Source: Pseudo-nitzschia pungens
Taxonomy: Eukaryota; Bacillariophyta; Bacillariophyceae; Bacillariales; Bacillariaceae
Reading direction: 5' to 3'
Length of the DNA: 64,000 bases
Assembly: GCA_037355855.1 (NCBI GenBank)
Contig: CM074758.1
Coordinates: 779,001 to 843,000 of the forward strand
The notes under the pieces: generated by a model
The model's database searches: none
The model's input: the letters and a program-made list of their open reading frames with translations, nothing else
What the model was told of the DNA's origin: nothing
Made by a program: the position numbers and the translations under genes
Shown here: positions 19,047 through 30,075 of the stretch, one piece after another
Layout of the letters: every line of letters starts with the position of its first letter
Position numbering within the stretch: position 1 is the stretch's first letter

Positions 19047-21098
19047 CTTTGTAGTATGAAAATTACGTAAGTATCCGTTGTTTCCTTCCGTTACAGCACA
19101 CAGAACTTCCATACCGTAACCTTACCGGTATCATCGGAAGCATCGTTTCCGACTTTCTTTTTAACGAAAGAATGAGAATACTTTTGGTCCAAAGTGCCGT
19201 ATCAACTGGCAGGAAGTCAGTAATGTCATTCAACGATGAATTCATCATTCTGGTTATTGCTTACTGCAACGGTAGCATTACCGTACGTAGTGTAAACCTT
19301 ACCGTATCATCATTCTTAAAAATACAAAAAAAAATAATACTGTAATGCAACAAGAAGTGTCATGTCCTCGGTGCTAAATCACACTTTCTTGACAACAATG
19401 GTACTAGTACTACTAGTACATGTAGTAGTAGCAGAAAAAAAATCGTCCAAACCTTCGTACATCGGGATAACATTTTGTGAACACACCAGCATTCCTTACG
19501 ACAAGCAAGTTGGTTTTCGCAAAGTCTTGTAGTTTGTGTGACGCGATCATGAGAAGACTTTTCATTAGTATTATTATTATTTGAAGTACGTACTATGACA
19601 AACTCTCCGTTTGTCTAAATGGTGGTGTAGCTCAGTTGGATGATCTTCATACCGGCATTTTTCCGAGTTACAACTATTTTCTTTGGTACGTTTGTGCTAA
19701 AGCATGCTGTTTTTGTCAATTTTTTCATATAGTTTGGATACCATCTAAAATCTACAAGAATGTGTACTTCTTCAACAATCAGAATATATTGTTGCTTTGG
19801 CGGTTAAAGAATTGCTTGACCTCATCAGATGGGGTTGGTTTATCTGACAAACAAGCTTGTTTTGCCAGCCTGAAGGCCACGCATGACAGTGCTTGCCAAA
19901 AAAAGTCATAGAAATGACAGCAGATTTTCTTTTCGTTCTACTTTTTGCTCTGCGTGTACCACACTGTCGCAATTTAATGGTAACTGTCGTGTGGGAGTAG
20001 TAGTAGTACTAGTACTACTAGTTGTGGGCCGATGCATGTAGTGTGCAAGTACGCGTAAAAATACTATGTTCATCTTTCTGACTACTTCTTCGCATTACAC
20101 TTCCAAATAAAATCATCACTGTCATTTTCATGATTGTTATGCGTAGCAACGATTACCTAGAAAGTTCTACAGAGAGGGGGAAATCACCAACAGTTCTACA
20201 GACAAGCTTCAACTAGTATAACCGCCCAATACTGAATTTGAGTGGAAGGAAGAATCTGTGCACGGAAGGTCAGGAGTGATGGAATGCACTGCTGTGGCGG
20301 ATAGAACTCATCTTTCCAAATAATAGAACGGCGGAAGCATACTACTCTGATCAGTAGTGTATCGCGTTCCTGACAAATGATACAGTACCAATTGTGGTGC
20401 ATCCTCTGACCTGTTGTCAAGTATTCCATTACCCTCAAAGGAGACTTGCTCCAAAGACCAGTTATTTGAAGTACTCTATTTCTGTTTCATTCGAAGCGAC
20501 CGAAGATTCGCTTCCATCGAACCGTTCGCGGTATTTGATACAAAGGTTCAATATAATATTGTTAAATAAGTGCTATCCTATTTCAAAATTTTGTTCCCCC
20601 GTGGTTAACTGGTTGGTTAATGCTTGGAAGAATTGCATTGTAGTCTAGTCGATTCCATTTTGTTCCATTCCCAAAGCTATGTCCTACCGGGCTAGGGGGG
20701 ACGACCCTTGGTGGATTGGAAATTTGGATGGCGACGTGAAAAACATAGTCGATCGATCGAGCGCCGTCGATCGGAAGGCAGCGGCACTGGACAAGTGCGC
20801 GACCTCCTCGGCAACCGGAATGGACTGAAATGAAGTGGTATGGAACGGCGCAGAGGAGATCGGAGAGGTCTCCTCCCGTTTCTTGGCTTCAAAACGCAGC
20901 GTTGGTTGCGGTGTTTTTGTTTCCGCCCTCGGTGGGCCCTGTCCGTTTTGTTGGAAAGAAAGTTCTCGATTTCGCGTCTTCCGTCAGCGCTCAGATTCGG
21001 TGTGAGTCGTTTCCATTCGATTCGATCTCATTCAACTCGGTGGATCCCATTCGGCCTGGCTTGCTCTTGTCGGGAACAGTCCCATTCGTGACCCCCTC

Positions 21099-21131
21099 TC
21101 GTTTCGTTTCGTTTCGTTTAGTTTCGTTTCG
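21099..21131 (+). repeat. (GTTTC)n pentanucleotide tract
   Basis: Six or seven GTTTC units with one GTTTA variant. A matching tract lies at 57640-57663. Confidence 0.85.
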
Positions 21132-21145
21132 CGTTGAAAATAAAA

Positions 21146-21964
21146 TCAAATGTCGTCGAATAGATTCGCCAGAACGTCGTAGGTTGCATGGGGCAAGACC
21201 TCATCGTCGTCCTCGTCCGGATCATCCGCCAGCAGAGAAACCTCGTCATCCTCGTCCTCCACGCAAACATGCGCTCCGTTAGAGAGCTCGTAGCTGATGC
21301 CGCTTCCGTTTCTGTTTTTGTTTTTGCCTTCGGTGGACCGGCTTCCCACGGTGATGCTGCTGCACACGGACATCCTGCGGCACCGAATCAGGGTGGGCGG
21401 GCGATCCTCCTCGTCCCGAAGTGTTGGTTCGAGGGAGCGGCGAGGATCCGGCATCCAGAGCATGGGCTCGGGTGCCGTGCCGGCGGCGGTTCGCGTGGCG
21501 GGACTGACGGCGGCGGCAGTTGCGGCAGCAACAGCAGCCGGCGTCGAACAGCTGGTTGGCTTGGACGCCGTCACCGGGGATACGTTTCCGTAGTGCCAGA
21601 GGCGCGATTGCTCCGAGGTGGGACTCGACGAAAACAGGGCAAAGAGATTGATGCTCTCGTTGTCGTGACAGCAACCTCCTTCGAGGGGAGGACAACCCAT
21701 CGACGGATTGGAGGACCACAACCACGCGATCTCGTCCTTGTGGAGACTGCCGCCGCCGCTGCCGTTGCTGTTGCAGTTGTTGCTGCTGCTGCGGACCACC
21801 ATCGCTGGCTTCGGGACCGTGGGAGCCGATACGGCGCAAGGCTCTTCCAGCGTGATCCAGTAGGAATCTTCCTTTTCTTCCTGGTTGGGGTCTCGAAAGG
21901 CGAGAAAGCGGGAAGTGAGGGGTGGATGGACGTCGTCCACCTGGAGATTTCCGCTGGAATGCAT
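21146..21964 (-). CDS. Acidic orphan protein
   Basis: No family recognised. It has 272 residues from the ATG at 21964 (the frame opens slightly earlier at a GTG, so a 5' exon is possible). It looks coding: ordered hydrophobic segments such as SYWITLEEP and DEIAWLWSSNPSMG alternate with S/G/N-rich linkers and an Ala-rich stretch (AAVAAATAAAV). Near the C-terminus YELSNGAHVCVEDEDDEVSLLADDPDEDDDEV is strongly acidic, ending YDVLANLFDDI, a hydrophobic-acidic tail like a short interaction motif. Overlapping long frames on the other strand are GC-driven shadows. Function unknown. Confidence 0.55.
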   Translation of the reverse strand: MHSSGNLQVDDVHPPLTSRFLAFRDPNQEEKEDSYWITLEEPCAVSAPTVPKPAMVVRSSSNNCNSNGSGGGSLHKDEIAWLWSSNPSMGCPPLEGGCCHDNESINLFALFSSSPTSEQSRLWHYGNVSPVTASKPTSCSTPAAVAAATAAAVSPATRTAAGTAPEPMLWMPDPRRSLEPTLRDEEDRPPTLIRCRRMSVCSSITVGSRSTEGKNKNRNGSGISYELSNGAHVCVEDEDDEVSLLADDPDEDDDEVLPHATYDVLANLFDDI

Positions 21965-24900
21965 GGGCTCGGTTATCTGCACGTTTATGGTGCGAAAGCA
22001 GGTGTCTCACAAGCTTGCTTGCCAGGCCTCGGGTTTTCGATTGTTTCCTACTTGCGGGAACAATCTCGTTTGGCGGGGAGGAGGGTGAGTGGTTGAGTGG
22101 TTGGTTTCGATCGAATCCGGATCCCAACAGAGGAACCAACGATCTTATCTTGGAGGACGGATCGTGCAATCACGGAAGCAAGGAGCGTTCAGGGAGACCG
22201 CACATGCGGGGGATGAAAAAATGGAAGGATGGATGGAAGGATAACTCGTGCTCCTCACTCCATACCAAGGTTTTTGAGAAGCGGGTTCTTTGACTTGTTG
22301 CGCCGACGATCTCTGCGATGACTTTTGTCAGGAGTGTAGGTTTACTGCTCTACAAAGACGATGCACTCGGAAGTGGAAATTGTATGTAACTCTATTATTT
22401 TAAACACTCTGCATCAGCGATACAAAAGTAATTTGCCAAACGCGACATTTTTTTTTGAGAGAAGGTTTCTTGCGGGAAGCTTTCGACCACCAACGATATC
22501 CGTCAATTCCTGGCTTCCATCACGCAATCAAGGATACGGCGCGGGTAAGCATGAATTCCGTAGACGGTTCCTGCCGTTAAGGTCTTCAGGGTATTTGGAA
22601 CGGAACGGAAGTTCCAAGTTTCGTTGTTCTCATTATTTTTATTTTATTATTATTTTGGCGCGCCAGATCTCGGCTTTTCTCGGGTCGTGGGGACGAGCAG
22701 GAGCCACTGACGGTATGCATCCCGATCTCACGGGACTACGTTCAGGTAAGTAAGCTTACGTAGGGTTGATTGGGTTTGAATGGACACAACAGGAGCTTTA
22801 CTGTGTCTCGAAAATGCCGTACGAGTATGGTATGATTGCTAGGCATTCGTCTTACCGCGCCGGCCGTAGTGCAATGACAGGGGCATCACGACGGCCTGCC
22901 TCCCGAACCTGTCAATGGAACGCGAAGATGGGTAACTTACCGGTAGTGACTTACGGGATGCGAAGTAAACCTTACACAGTGCTTGTATGTCAGTTTACGC
23001 AAACAGGTGTCGTGTGACGTGAAGTGACGCGTCACGACGGTTTCCATTGACGTTCTTCGACACCGCGAAGAACAATCTCAAGAAGGATACAGTCCAATAA
23101 GAATCAATGGTTCGGGAAAACTCCGTACGATACCCTCAAGGTAACCTTAGTTGCAAGTATGAGTATATCTTAATTAAGTTACTCGTGTTTCTGTTGGGCA
23201 AACGTACGTACTGGTACCCAGGAGTCATAATAAGAAGGGATATGCCATGACGTCTGTCCCTCGTCCATGATCGTTCCTATGTACGAAGTACTAACCTTAG
23301 TAGAAGCAGTCCATATTCCATGTAAGAAGATACCGTAACATTATGGTCCAAATAAGAAAAATTTCCCTCAACCCAATTTTTTTTTCCCACTTTCACTGCA
23401 TAATAGTACTAACAAAAACTATAAAACTTCAATTAATAACAACTGCATCAAAAATTGTAACAAAATAATATGTGAATATTGTATCTACCAAGTCCAAGTG
23501 GAAGCTTTTCATTGAATAAAAATAAAACTGATGACGGACGGATGATCCAATTTTGTATTTCATATTCCAGGTGGAAGGCACAGATCACTGGTAGTTTGAA
23601 TCAGCAATATCAGACAGCAGAGGGATGTAAACAGAAAAAAAGTACTTACTAAGTTTACTTGACTCTCAACTATATACGTGAACTGCATATCAAATTTAAA
23701 AGTTGGAAAGTGATTGGAAGTGTACTTGGTAAGTTGGTTTATCAGGTACACTTTTACTAGTGATATGCAGTAAATTATGAGAAGAAAAAATTGACGGAAT
23801 TTTTTTAAATTTGGACCACACATGGAATAGAAATCGCCGATTTTTAGCAATCGTGGCATAATTACCCCTTCTCATTATGTACGGTACCGTACCAACACCG
23901 TACACCGACAGATCGTGTACAGGTAGGATTTTACAGTACGAGGGTACCAGGTACGGTATGTACTAAGAATGAAATTATTTGGTATGAAAACCAGTGTGTA
24001 ACCATTAGAGGTTAATTACCGGTATACCTTATGCAAAAAATACTTGTACAAGTAAGGCCTATTGTTATTAGCACTTAAGAGATTGAAGACGATGTGTACC
24101 GGTGTAAACTCGGTACTGTATTTATCCATACCTTTGTAAGAAGCCTATCAAAATTAATGGAGATTTTTTACGATTTATGGATGATACTTTTGCGGATTCT
24201 CGTCGCGAAAAGCGCAATTATGTGCTTGATTGTGTTAAAAATTAAGACTGGGCCTGAATCGGATCGAACACGAATCGAGAGATTCCTTTTTTTGGATTTC
24301 TCGAAGGAAACGCCCAATTACATTGTTGATAGGATTGCGAATCAACATGTGTTTGAGCCACTGATTGATACCTTGTACTGCCGAAGCTAGTGATCGAGTT
24401 TTTCCTTGATGGTAGCTCAGTGTCCACAGTTCTCCATTGAACCAGCTTGGTAGGTTTCGATCTGGGGTCACATTGGAACACCACCATCATGATTGGTGTT
24501 GCCGCTTCAAGTCTTCTCTCGGACTATTCTATTTGACATTGGAATAGGGGTCTCGTTTTGCAAATAATATATTTCCTGTTTGCTGTATCCCTTCAAGGGC
24601 GCCCCAAGTGCTAGTAGATTCTAATACGGCTACTAGTAGAGAATCTTTGGTACTAGTACTACTACTAGTACTAGAACTATCATTAGTGCCACACCACAAG
24701 TCAGATGATGGTTGGTTTAATTGTCCAAGGAGATTTCTATCTTCTCACTTTCTTCAAAATCAAACATTTTGAAACCTTAGCTCACCCACATTCGTAGAGC
24801 ATGCTGCTGGTGGCTGATTCTTACTAGTAGTACTAGTAGTACTGCTACTACTAGTAGTAGTACTAGTAGTAGTACTAAACCATGCACCAAAAAGTAAGAC

Positions 24901-25924
24901 TTCATGACCACCACCAAATTTAGTAGTTGGTATTTACTAGATCCTGGACAAATGGAAGACTAGGTATCTCATCTGCTTGGAAGAAAATAGGCACAAGAGG
25001 AGCGTTCCTTTTTCTATTACCACCACAAGGCTTGAAGAGTGAAAATGGGAGCTACAGTACCGTAAGTCTGACACACACATCAATAAAAGAATACTCATTA
25101 GTAGGAACAGAGGTGATCTCAAATCGTGACGCTTTTTGCTGCTAAGTAAGAGTTCAATAAGCATTTTATCATGCTTAGTCTTGAGGATGACAATGTTCAC
25201 AAGCATGATATTCCGCAAATGGGACAAATAACCATAAATACCTCATTTCGGACAATTTTTTCAAAATTGGCGCCGCGACAGAATTCAACGGCTTCGCGCT
25301 TAGTACTTTTTGACAGCACGTATGTTACGTGTATTTTATTTCCTTAGTCATGATATTTTTTACTTTGTGCATCGTGAGACACCTACTCGTTCGTCCTTAT
25401 TGTAAACTTACCGGTACTTGCAGTCGTAGCCCACGTTTTTTGAAGACGAATCGAATCCCGTCGCCTCTGAGATGATAGAAAAAAGACAGAAAAGGCCTTC
25501 GTAGATCTTGTCATAGCGCATTCGTTCGAAGGGAAACATTATTGAGCAACGAATTGTGCTCTTACTACGGTAGTCGGTAATCAGCAACACAGTCTCGGCT
25601 AATCCGTGCCTGCTAGAGTCCCGATGGCAACTCGATTTCTAGATAGTCCTCCAAATACGATCAATTGCATACGTTACTTCACTAGTTTCCCAATGATTAT
25701 TCAGAGGGTTCAAAATATTTACTTAGCAATGTAGTTGCGTAGGTACACCCTTGCGCAAGAACAATATTATCCCCTGCTTGTTTTGACGTTCAATTTGCCC
25801 ACCGGCCGCTTACCCGAGCACAATAATGAAAATGTATCAATTTATCGTTTGTTGGTACTCGTAGAGGACGTATCTGCCCGAGCAGCGGTGCAGTTATTTT
25901 TTGCCCAGTTACTTCATCCTTTTG
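21965..25924. other. 4-kb gene-poor region
   Basis: I support no gene. GTAAGGTTAC motifs recur at about 22740-23160 and 23880-24050, with ACTAGT/AGTACT tracts at 24651-24674 and 24821-24876. Sequence between 23350 and 24480 is AT-rich, and the short frames in it lack family features. Confidence 0.5.
24821..24876 (+). repeat. ACTAGT/AGTACT self-complementary tract
   Basis: About 55 bases made almost only of ACTAGT, AGTACT and TACTACT words. Similar tracts lie at 8219-8250, 8683-8720, 19401-19430, 19996-20022, 24651-24674, 28941-28970, 29160-29185, 29279-29350 and 29621-29648. Confidence 0.85.
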
Positions 25925-27421
25925 TCAATGCGGAGAAAGTCGGTGGTATGACTCTGTCTCTTTCCCCGTGCTTGATTTTGTGGTTCGTTGTGCGGTGAAC
26001 AGTGGAGTTCCTCCAGGAGAAAATCGCTGCAACGTGTCTTGATGAGGCGAAGCGGGACGCATTCCGGCCAACCCGAGCCGAAAACTATCCATAGGAACCG
26101 CAGATGACGGTACCCGAGACGATAGCTGGTTCGGAATCATGTGACCAACGGGTGCTGTCATCGCTGCTACTGCTGCTGCTTCCTTCAATAATGTTGGGTT
26201 GTTCATTTTCATTCCTGAAAGATATTCTTGTTGTTGATGTTGCTGTTGAAATTGTTCAAGACGCGAATCCCATTCTCGTCCACCCCTCCCGTATTCGGAT
26301 AGTGCCATTGCTGTATCTTTTATGCGTTCTTGACGCTTCATTGCCATTTCATTTTTGATGCTCTCGAGCGATGAAGCCCCTCCCAACAAGTGTCTTTGGT
26401 GGTATGGATTTTGTTCCTGCTGTTGATGGGACAACGCAGTACCCCCCAACATTTGTAGTTGATGATCGTTATGGAGTGGAAACCGATGGTGTTGTTGTTG
26501 CTGCTGCATGGCTCGCTTTCTCGCAACTGCAGAAAGAAGCTGATGACTACTACGATGCGGGAGGAAGTTATAACGTCTTTGAAGGATCGACTGCACAGTT
26601 TCTGCGGCCACTTGTCTCCCATCGGTGTTGGCAGATAGATGGCTAGATGTTTGCTCCCGACGCATTAGATTGTTGTAGAACATAATCATCTTTTCCGCGA
26701 GAGTGCATTCGATTTGCAGACTTTCCGAATTGTTTCCAAAGCTGATATTTCGTTGTATGGTACTATATTTTTCCATCACGGTATTCAACGGCATCTGCCC
26801 TTTCTTGTTGTTGACTCGCAACACTGTAATATCCCCGGCCCGTTTCAACAGCTGTGCGGCAATGTCCTCTTTACGAGCTACGTGAAGAGGTGTGTTCCCA
26901 TCTTCATCCAATGACAGGGCTATCGATTCGGGTTTTTTGTAGCTGTGCCTCAGGAGAATACTGACGGCGCGATCGTTTCCGGTTTTTGAGCAGAAATTCA
27001 GCAAAGGCATCGTTTTTGTTTCGTCGTTGGAGGATTCGACCACGACCTTAGACGTGGCTAAATCGGGTTGCTCCGACAAAAGGAAATCGAGGACTTGAAA
27101 GTGGGAGCAGACGTGAATCATCGTCACCTGACTTTTTTGTAATTTTGCCCCCTTGGGCAATAGCAATTGAACTAATTTAAGATTTCCGGAGATGCAAGCA
27201 TTGTCCAGCACTGTTCGACCGAAGTCGTCAGATAATGCAAGGATTTCGTCGACTTGATCGTGGCGTAGGAAATTACGAACTTGATTTTGTTTCCATGTCG
27301 ACAATTCATTCTCCGTAGCCATTCGCGTTAGACGGTTGAAGACGTATAAGGCATTCTCGCCTTTAGCGCTTTCCCTCGGAGACACCTTCCCCGGTTCGGT
27401 CTGATCTCTACTCCAGGACAT
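25925..27421 (-). CDS. Ankyrin-repeat protein with Q-rich tail
   Basis: A protein of 498 residues starting at ATG 27421 (MSWSRDQTEPG). The frame is open to 27700 through another ATG at 27682, but that part is AT-rich and hydrophobic and looks non-coding or intronic. Residues about 65-215 hold degenerate ankyrin repeats (FGRTVLDNACISGNLKLVQLLLPKG; MIHVCSHFQVLDFLLSEQP; LLNFCSKTGNDRAVSILLRHS; DGNTPLHVARKEDIAAQLLKRAG). A helix about 240-260 (LAEKMIMFYNNLMRRE) follows, then a Q/H-rich disordered tail (320-500). The opening segment NALYVFNRLTRMATENELSTWKQNQVRNFLR precedes the repeats. Ankyrins mediate protein contacts; the partner is unknown. Confidence 0.72.
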   Translation of the reverse strand: MSWSRDQTEPGKVSPRESAKGENALYVFNRLTRMATENELSTWKQNQVRNFLRHDQVDEILALSDDFGRTVLDNACISGNLKLVQLLLPKGAKLQKSQVTMIHVCSHFQVLDFLLSEQPDLATSKVVVESSNDETKTMPLLNFCSKTGNDRAVSILLRHSYKKPESIALSLDEDGNTPLHVARKEDIAAQLLKRAGDITVLRVNNKKGQMPLNTVMEKYSTIQRNISFGNNSESLQIECTLAEKMIMFYNNLMRREQTSSHLSANTDGRQVAAETVQSILQRRYNFLPHRSSHQLLSAVARKRAMQQQQQHHRFPLHNDHQLQMLGGTALSHQQQEQNPYHQRHLLGGASSLESIKNEMAMKRQERIKDTAMALSEYGRGGREWDSRLEQFQQQHQQQEYLSGMKMNNPTLLKEAAAVAAMTAPVGHMIPNQLSSRVPSSAVPMDSFRLGLAGMRPASPHQDTLQRFSPGGTPLFTAQRTTKSSTGKETESYHRLSPH

Positions 27422-30075
27422 GGTCGTTAGATCGATTTGTTGTGAATATGCGAGTCTGAGGAGGAGCTCACAACACGATATAATCGAAATGAGATAAAGT
27501 GGTGCTGGTAGCGTGTCTGATTGGAATTTTAACAATTCGAAAACCAAAAATATACTCACAACATTTAGGGAAAGAAGACTATTCAAAAATCGCTGTGATA
27601 TACTTTTTTCTGATGGTAGGGTAGTACAATCTATGTGCCCTTTTTGAAACGTGATGGTATTTTGAAACCCACCGACTGTCATTTTCGTACAACACCGCAA
27701 GAATCAGAGAAACAAACCTCTATTTTCAGACAATGAATCCCGTTGTAAACTCCGAACTCACACCCATGGACTATCAGGCTTATATTGAGTAAATGTCTTC
27801 TGTTTATTTCCTAGTGATAAAATTACTTAATATTTTCAGAATCCGATCCTCCTAACTTCAAACATACCCTCGCCGAATGAAACCGAGAAATAAGTAGGCA
27901 GAATTATCTCGACATAACATTCTATCAATCAAACCCAAGATGAGTTTGGAATTTTCCGTCCTACCAGTCACTAATCACCATAAATCCTCAAGAGGTTATA
28001 GGTTAAGTATAATCCCAATGACAAGATCGGAGAACGTTGATGAAGCATTTTCTTCTTATGAAAAAGTTTCCATATGATGGAATGCAATTGGTTCTCTTTT
28101 TAGGCTTTTCGTCTGAAAATATTTGTATCACAGTAGCCCTTGGCCATCATCAAACGGCACTGATTCAAATAACTTTAATTCTCTAGAGTTTCCAAAAGAA
28201 ATATATCTTGCTCTTGAAGTTTCTGTCCGACTTACATGGTGGGATCCGACATAAGAATCAGACCGATTGCCACTGTAATCGATCGTGTTTGTGAATCACG
28301 GACAATCGGAGGAGGGGAATGGAGAATCTATCGGCATTTTGTGACCGGAAGAATTTTTTCGGATTACGGCAGAATTTTCAGAACTGGACAGGGAACTCCG
28401 CACAATCTTTCGGTGTTACAAAACTTAACTTACTCTCGCATACTATCGAAGAAGAAAACAGAGTTGTTCGCGACGCGATTTCCATAAGATTGAAAGTAAC
28501 AACAAGGACATAGCAAGATTCGTTTAGTGGTACGTGATGTTGCGGATCATGTTTGACAAATCACATATGTCACTCTCATTGTTGTTATACACGATCTCTT
28601 CAAACCTCGAGAATCAGAATGGCGCAGAAGAGGACTTCAAGGTCGTCAGCTGTCCAAAGAAGCTAAGCTGCTTCGGGGTCAATTATGGCATTTTGCCCGT
28701 TTTTATGGAGGGATCTAGGTCAATTATGGAATCTCGTCTCGGTGGAAGGATCTATTCTAGACCCGTGTACTCACCATCATTGGTGGAAACGACGACGAGA
28801 CAACAAGAAGTGCCGGTATTGAAGCGGCACAGAAATAATAATAATATGGAACTCATCGCATGTCAACACGTTAATGAATTGTATTGTCCGCATCCTCTGT
28901 TTGTTGCAACAAGCAGCAGCACTGCAAATATTTAGAGTAGTCGTAGTACTAGTAGTAGTACTACTAATAGTATTCTTATGTCAAATTCCTTCTGCTGACT
29001 TACGACAAACTTGCTGGTGTCGTATCATTACTAGTCAAAGTTTGGCACTTGAGGATTCACCACAATGGAGCTTTTCATCGAAATATGGAATTTCAGGTTT
29101 GCTTGTCTTTGTTACTCGTGGTGAACACAAAATCATGTTGGTGGTCTTTGCTGCTGAACATACTACTAGTAGTACTACTATTAGCATTGTTGAATGCATT
29201 AGAATGGCTAAACAATAATATTGCTGGGATTGGGATGCCTAATGTGCTGCTTCATAGTAGCAATCATAATAGTATATGATACTACTACTACAAGTGTTGG
29301 TACTAGTACTAGTAGTACTATTAGTAGTACTAGTACTAGTACTAGTAGCATGACAATGATCACCAGCCATCAGGAGTACTACTACTACTATTTATGCCAT
29401 CTGAATCCTCAAGAGTTTCAACGATTCTCAGAGCTGTTGTTGCATTCCGAAGTTGGAAGTTACCCGCCGTCAGTGTAAAAAAAACAATATTACAGAGATG
29501 AATTGGAAACAATTGTATTTTACTGTAGTCCTCGTCGAGAGCTGCTGTTGATCTACCGGTACCCGTACCATACTACATCATGTGAATGACGACGAACTCA
29601 TTAGTGCCGGTATGGAATAATACTATTAGTACTACTACTAGTAGTATGATAATGTTTTTGTTGTTTAAACATTACGAGTAGTATGTTACAATATGAATGA
29701 TTGCTATGGACGGCGAGCCTGCTACTTTATTTTTGTTTTTGGCACGCCATGACGGTTCCTAAAGAACAGCCTGAATGCTGGAAGCTTAATAACATCATTC
29801 TGTTTCATTCCGCGCTCCGCATTCCGCACTCTGCAGTCGTAGCTGACTCTCTTCTTTTTTTCTCTCTCAAAAATACAGAGTAATTTACGATACGTACCGG
29901 TAAGTTAAAGTTTACCGTACTGTAATAGAATTTGTGAATGAATCCAATATCCAATCCGTGATGTGCACAAAATCAGAGTCCAACATAAACATCATATAAT
30001 GTGAACTGCGAGCCCAGAACAGAATAGTACATACAGTACAATACTAGGCGGTAGGAACCAATCGATCCGAACAGA
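27422..30075. other. Divergent intergenic region rich in ACTAGT tracts
   Basis: About 2.65 kb between two divergent ankyrin genes, holding promoters of both. No gene supported. Self-complementary ACTAGT/AGTACT tracts cluster at 28941-29648, the densest group in the window; GTAAGGTTAC-type motifs occur at about 29885-29930. Confidence 0.5.
29279..29350 (+). repeat. Longest ACTAGT/AGTACT tract
   Basis: Seventy bases almost wholly of ACTAGT/AGTACT/TACTACT words, able to fold on themselves. Confidence 0.85.

Larger units (their letters stand above)
17623..21145. other. Gene-poor region with repeats and a hairpin
   Basis: About 3.5 kb in which I support no gene. It holds GTAAGGTTAC motifs (18225-18460, 19080-19310), ACTAGT tracts (19401-19430, 19996-20022), a perfect inverted repeat (18972-19046), a tRNA-like D-arm at about 19622 without a T-arm, and a (GTTTC)n tract at 21099-21131. 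The part 20680-21145 is more GC-rich and lies just past the stop of the next gene, so it may be its 3' UTR. Confidence 0.5.

Noticed and set aside
19621..19700. tRNA-like start (GGTGGTGTAGCTCAGTTGG)
   Set aside because: It has a D-arm / A-box but no T-arm, B-box or closing acceptor in the next 150 nt. Probably a relic or chance match.
22661..22680. Adjacent AscI and BglII sites (GGCGCGCCAGATCT)
   Set aside because: Looks like a cloning junction, but the flanks are ordinary genomic sequence and no vector features are present.
22361..22753. 130-codon frame on the + strand
   Set aside because: No domains, mixed composition, no neighbour support.
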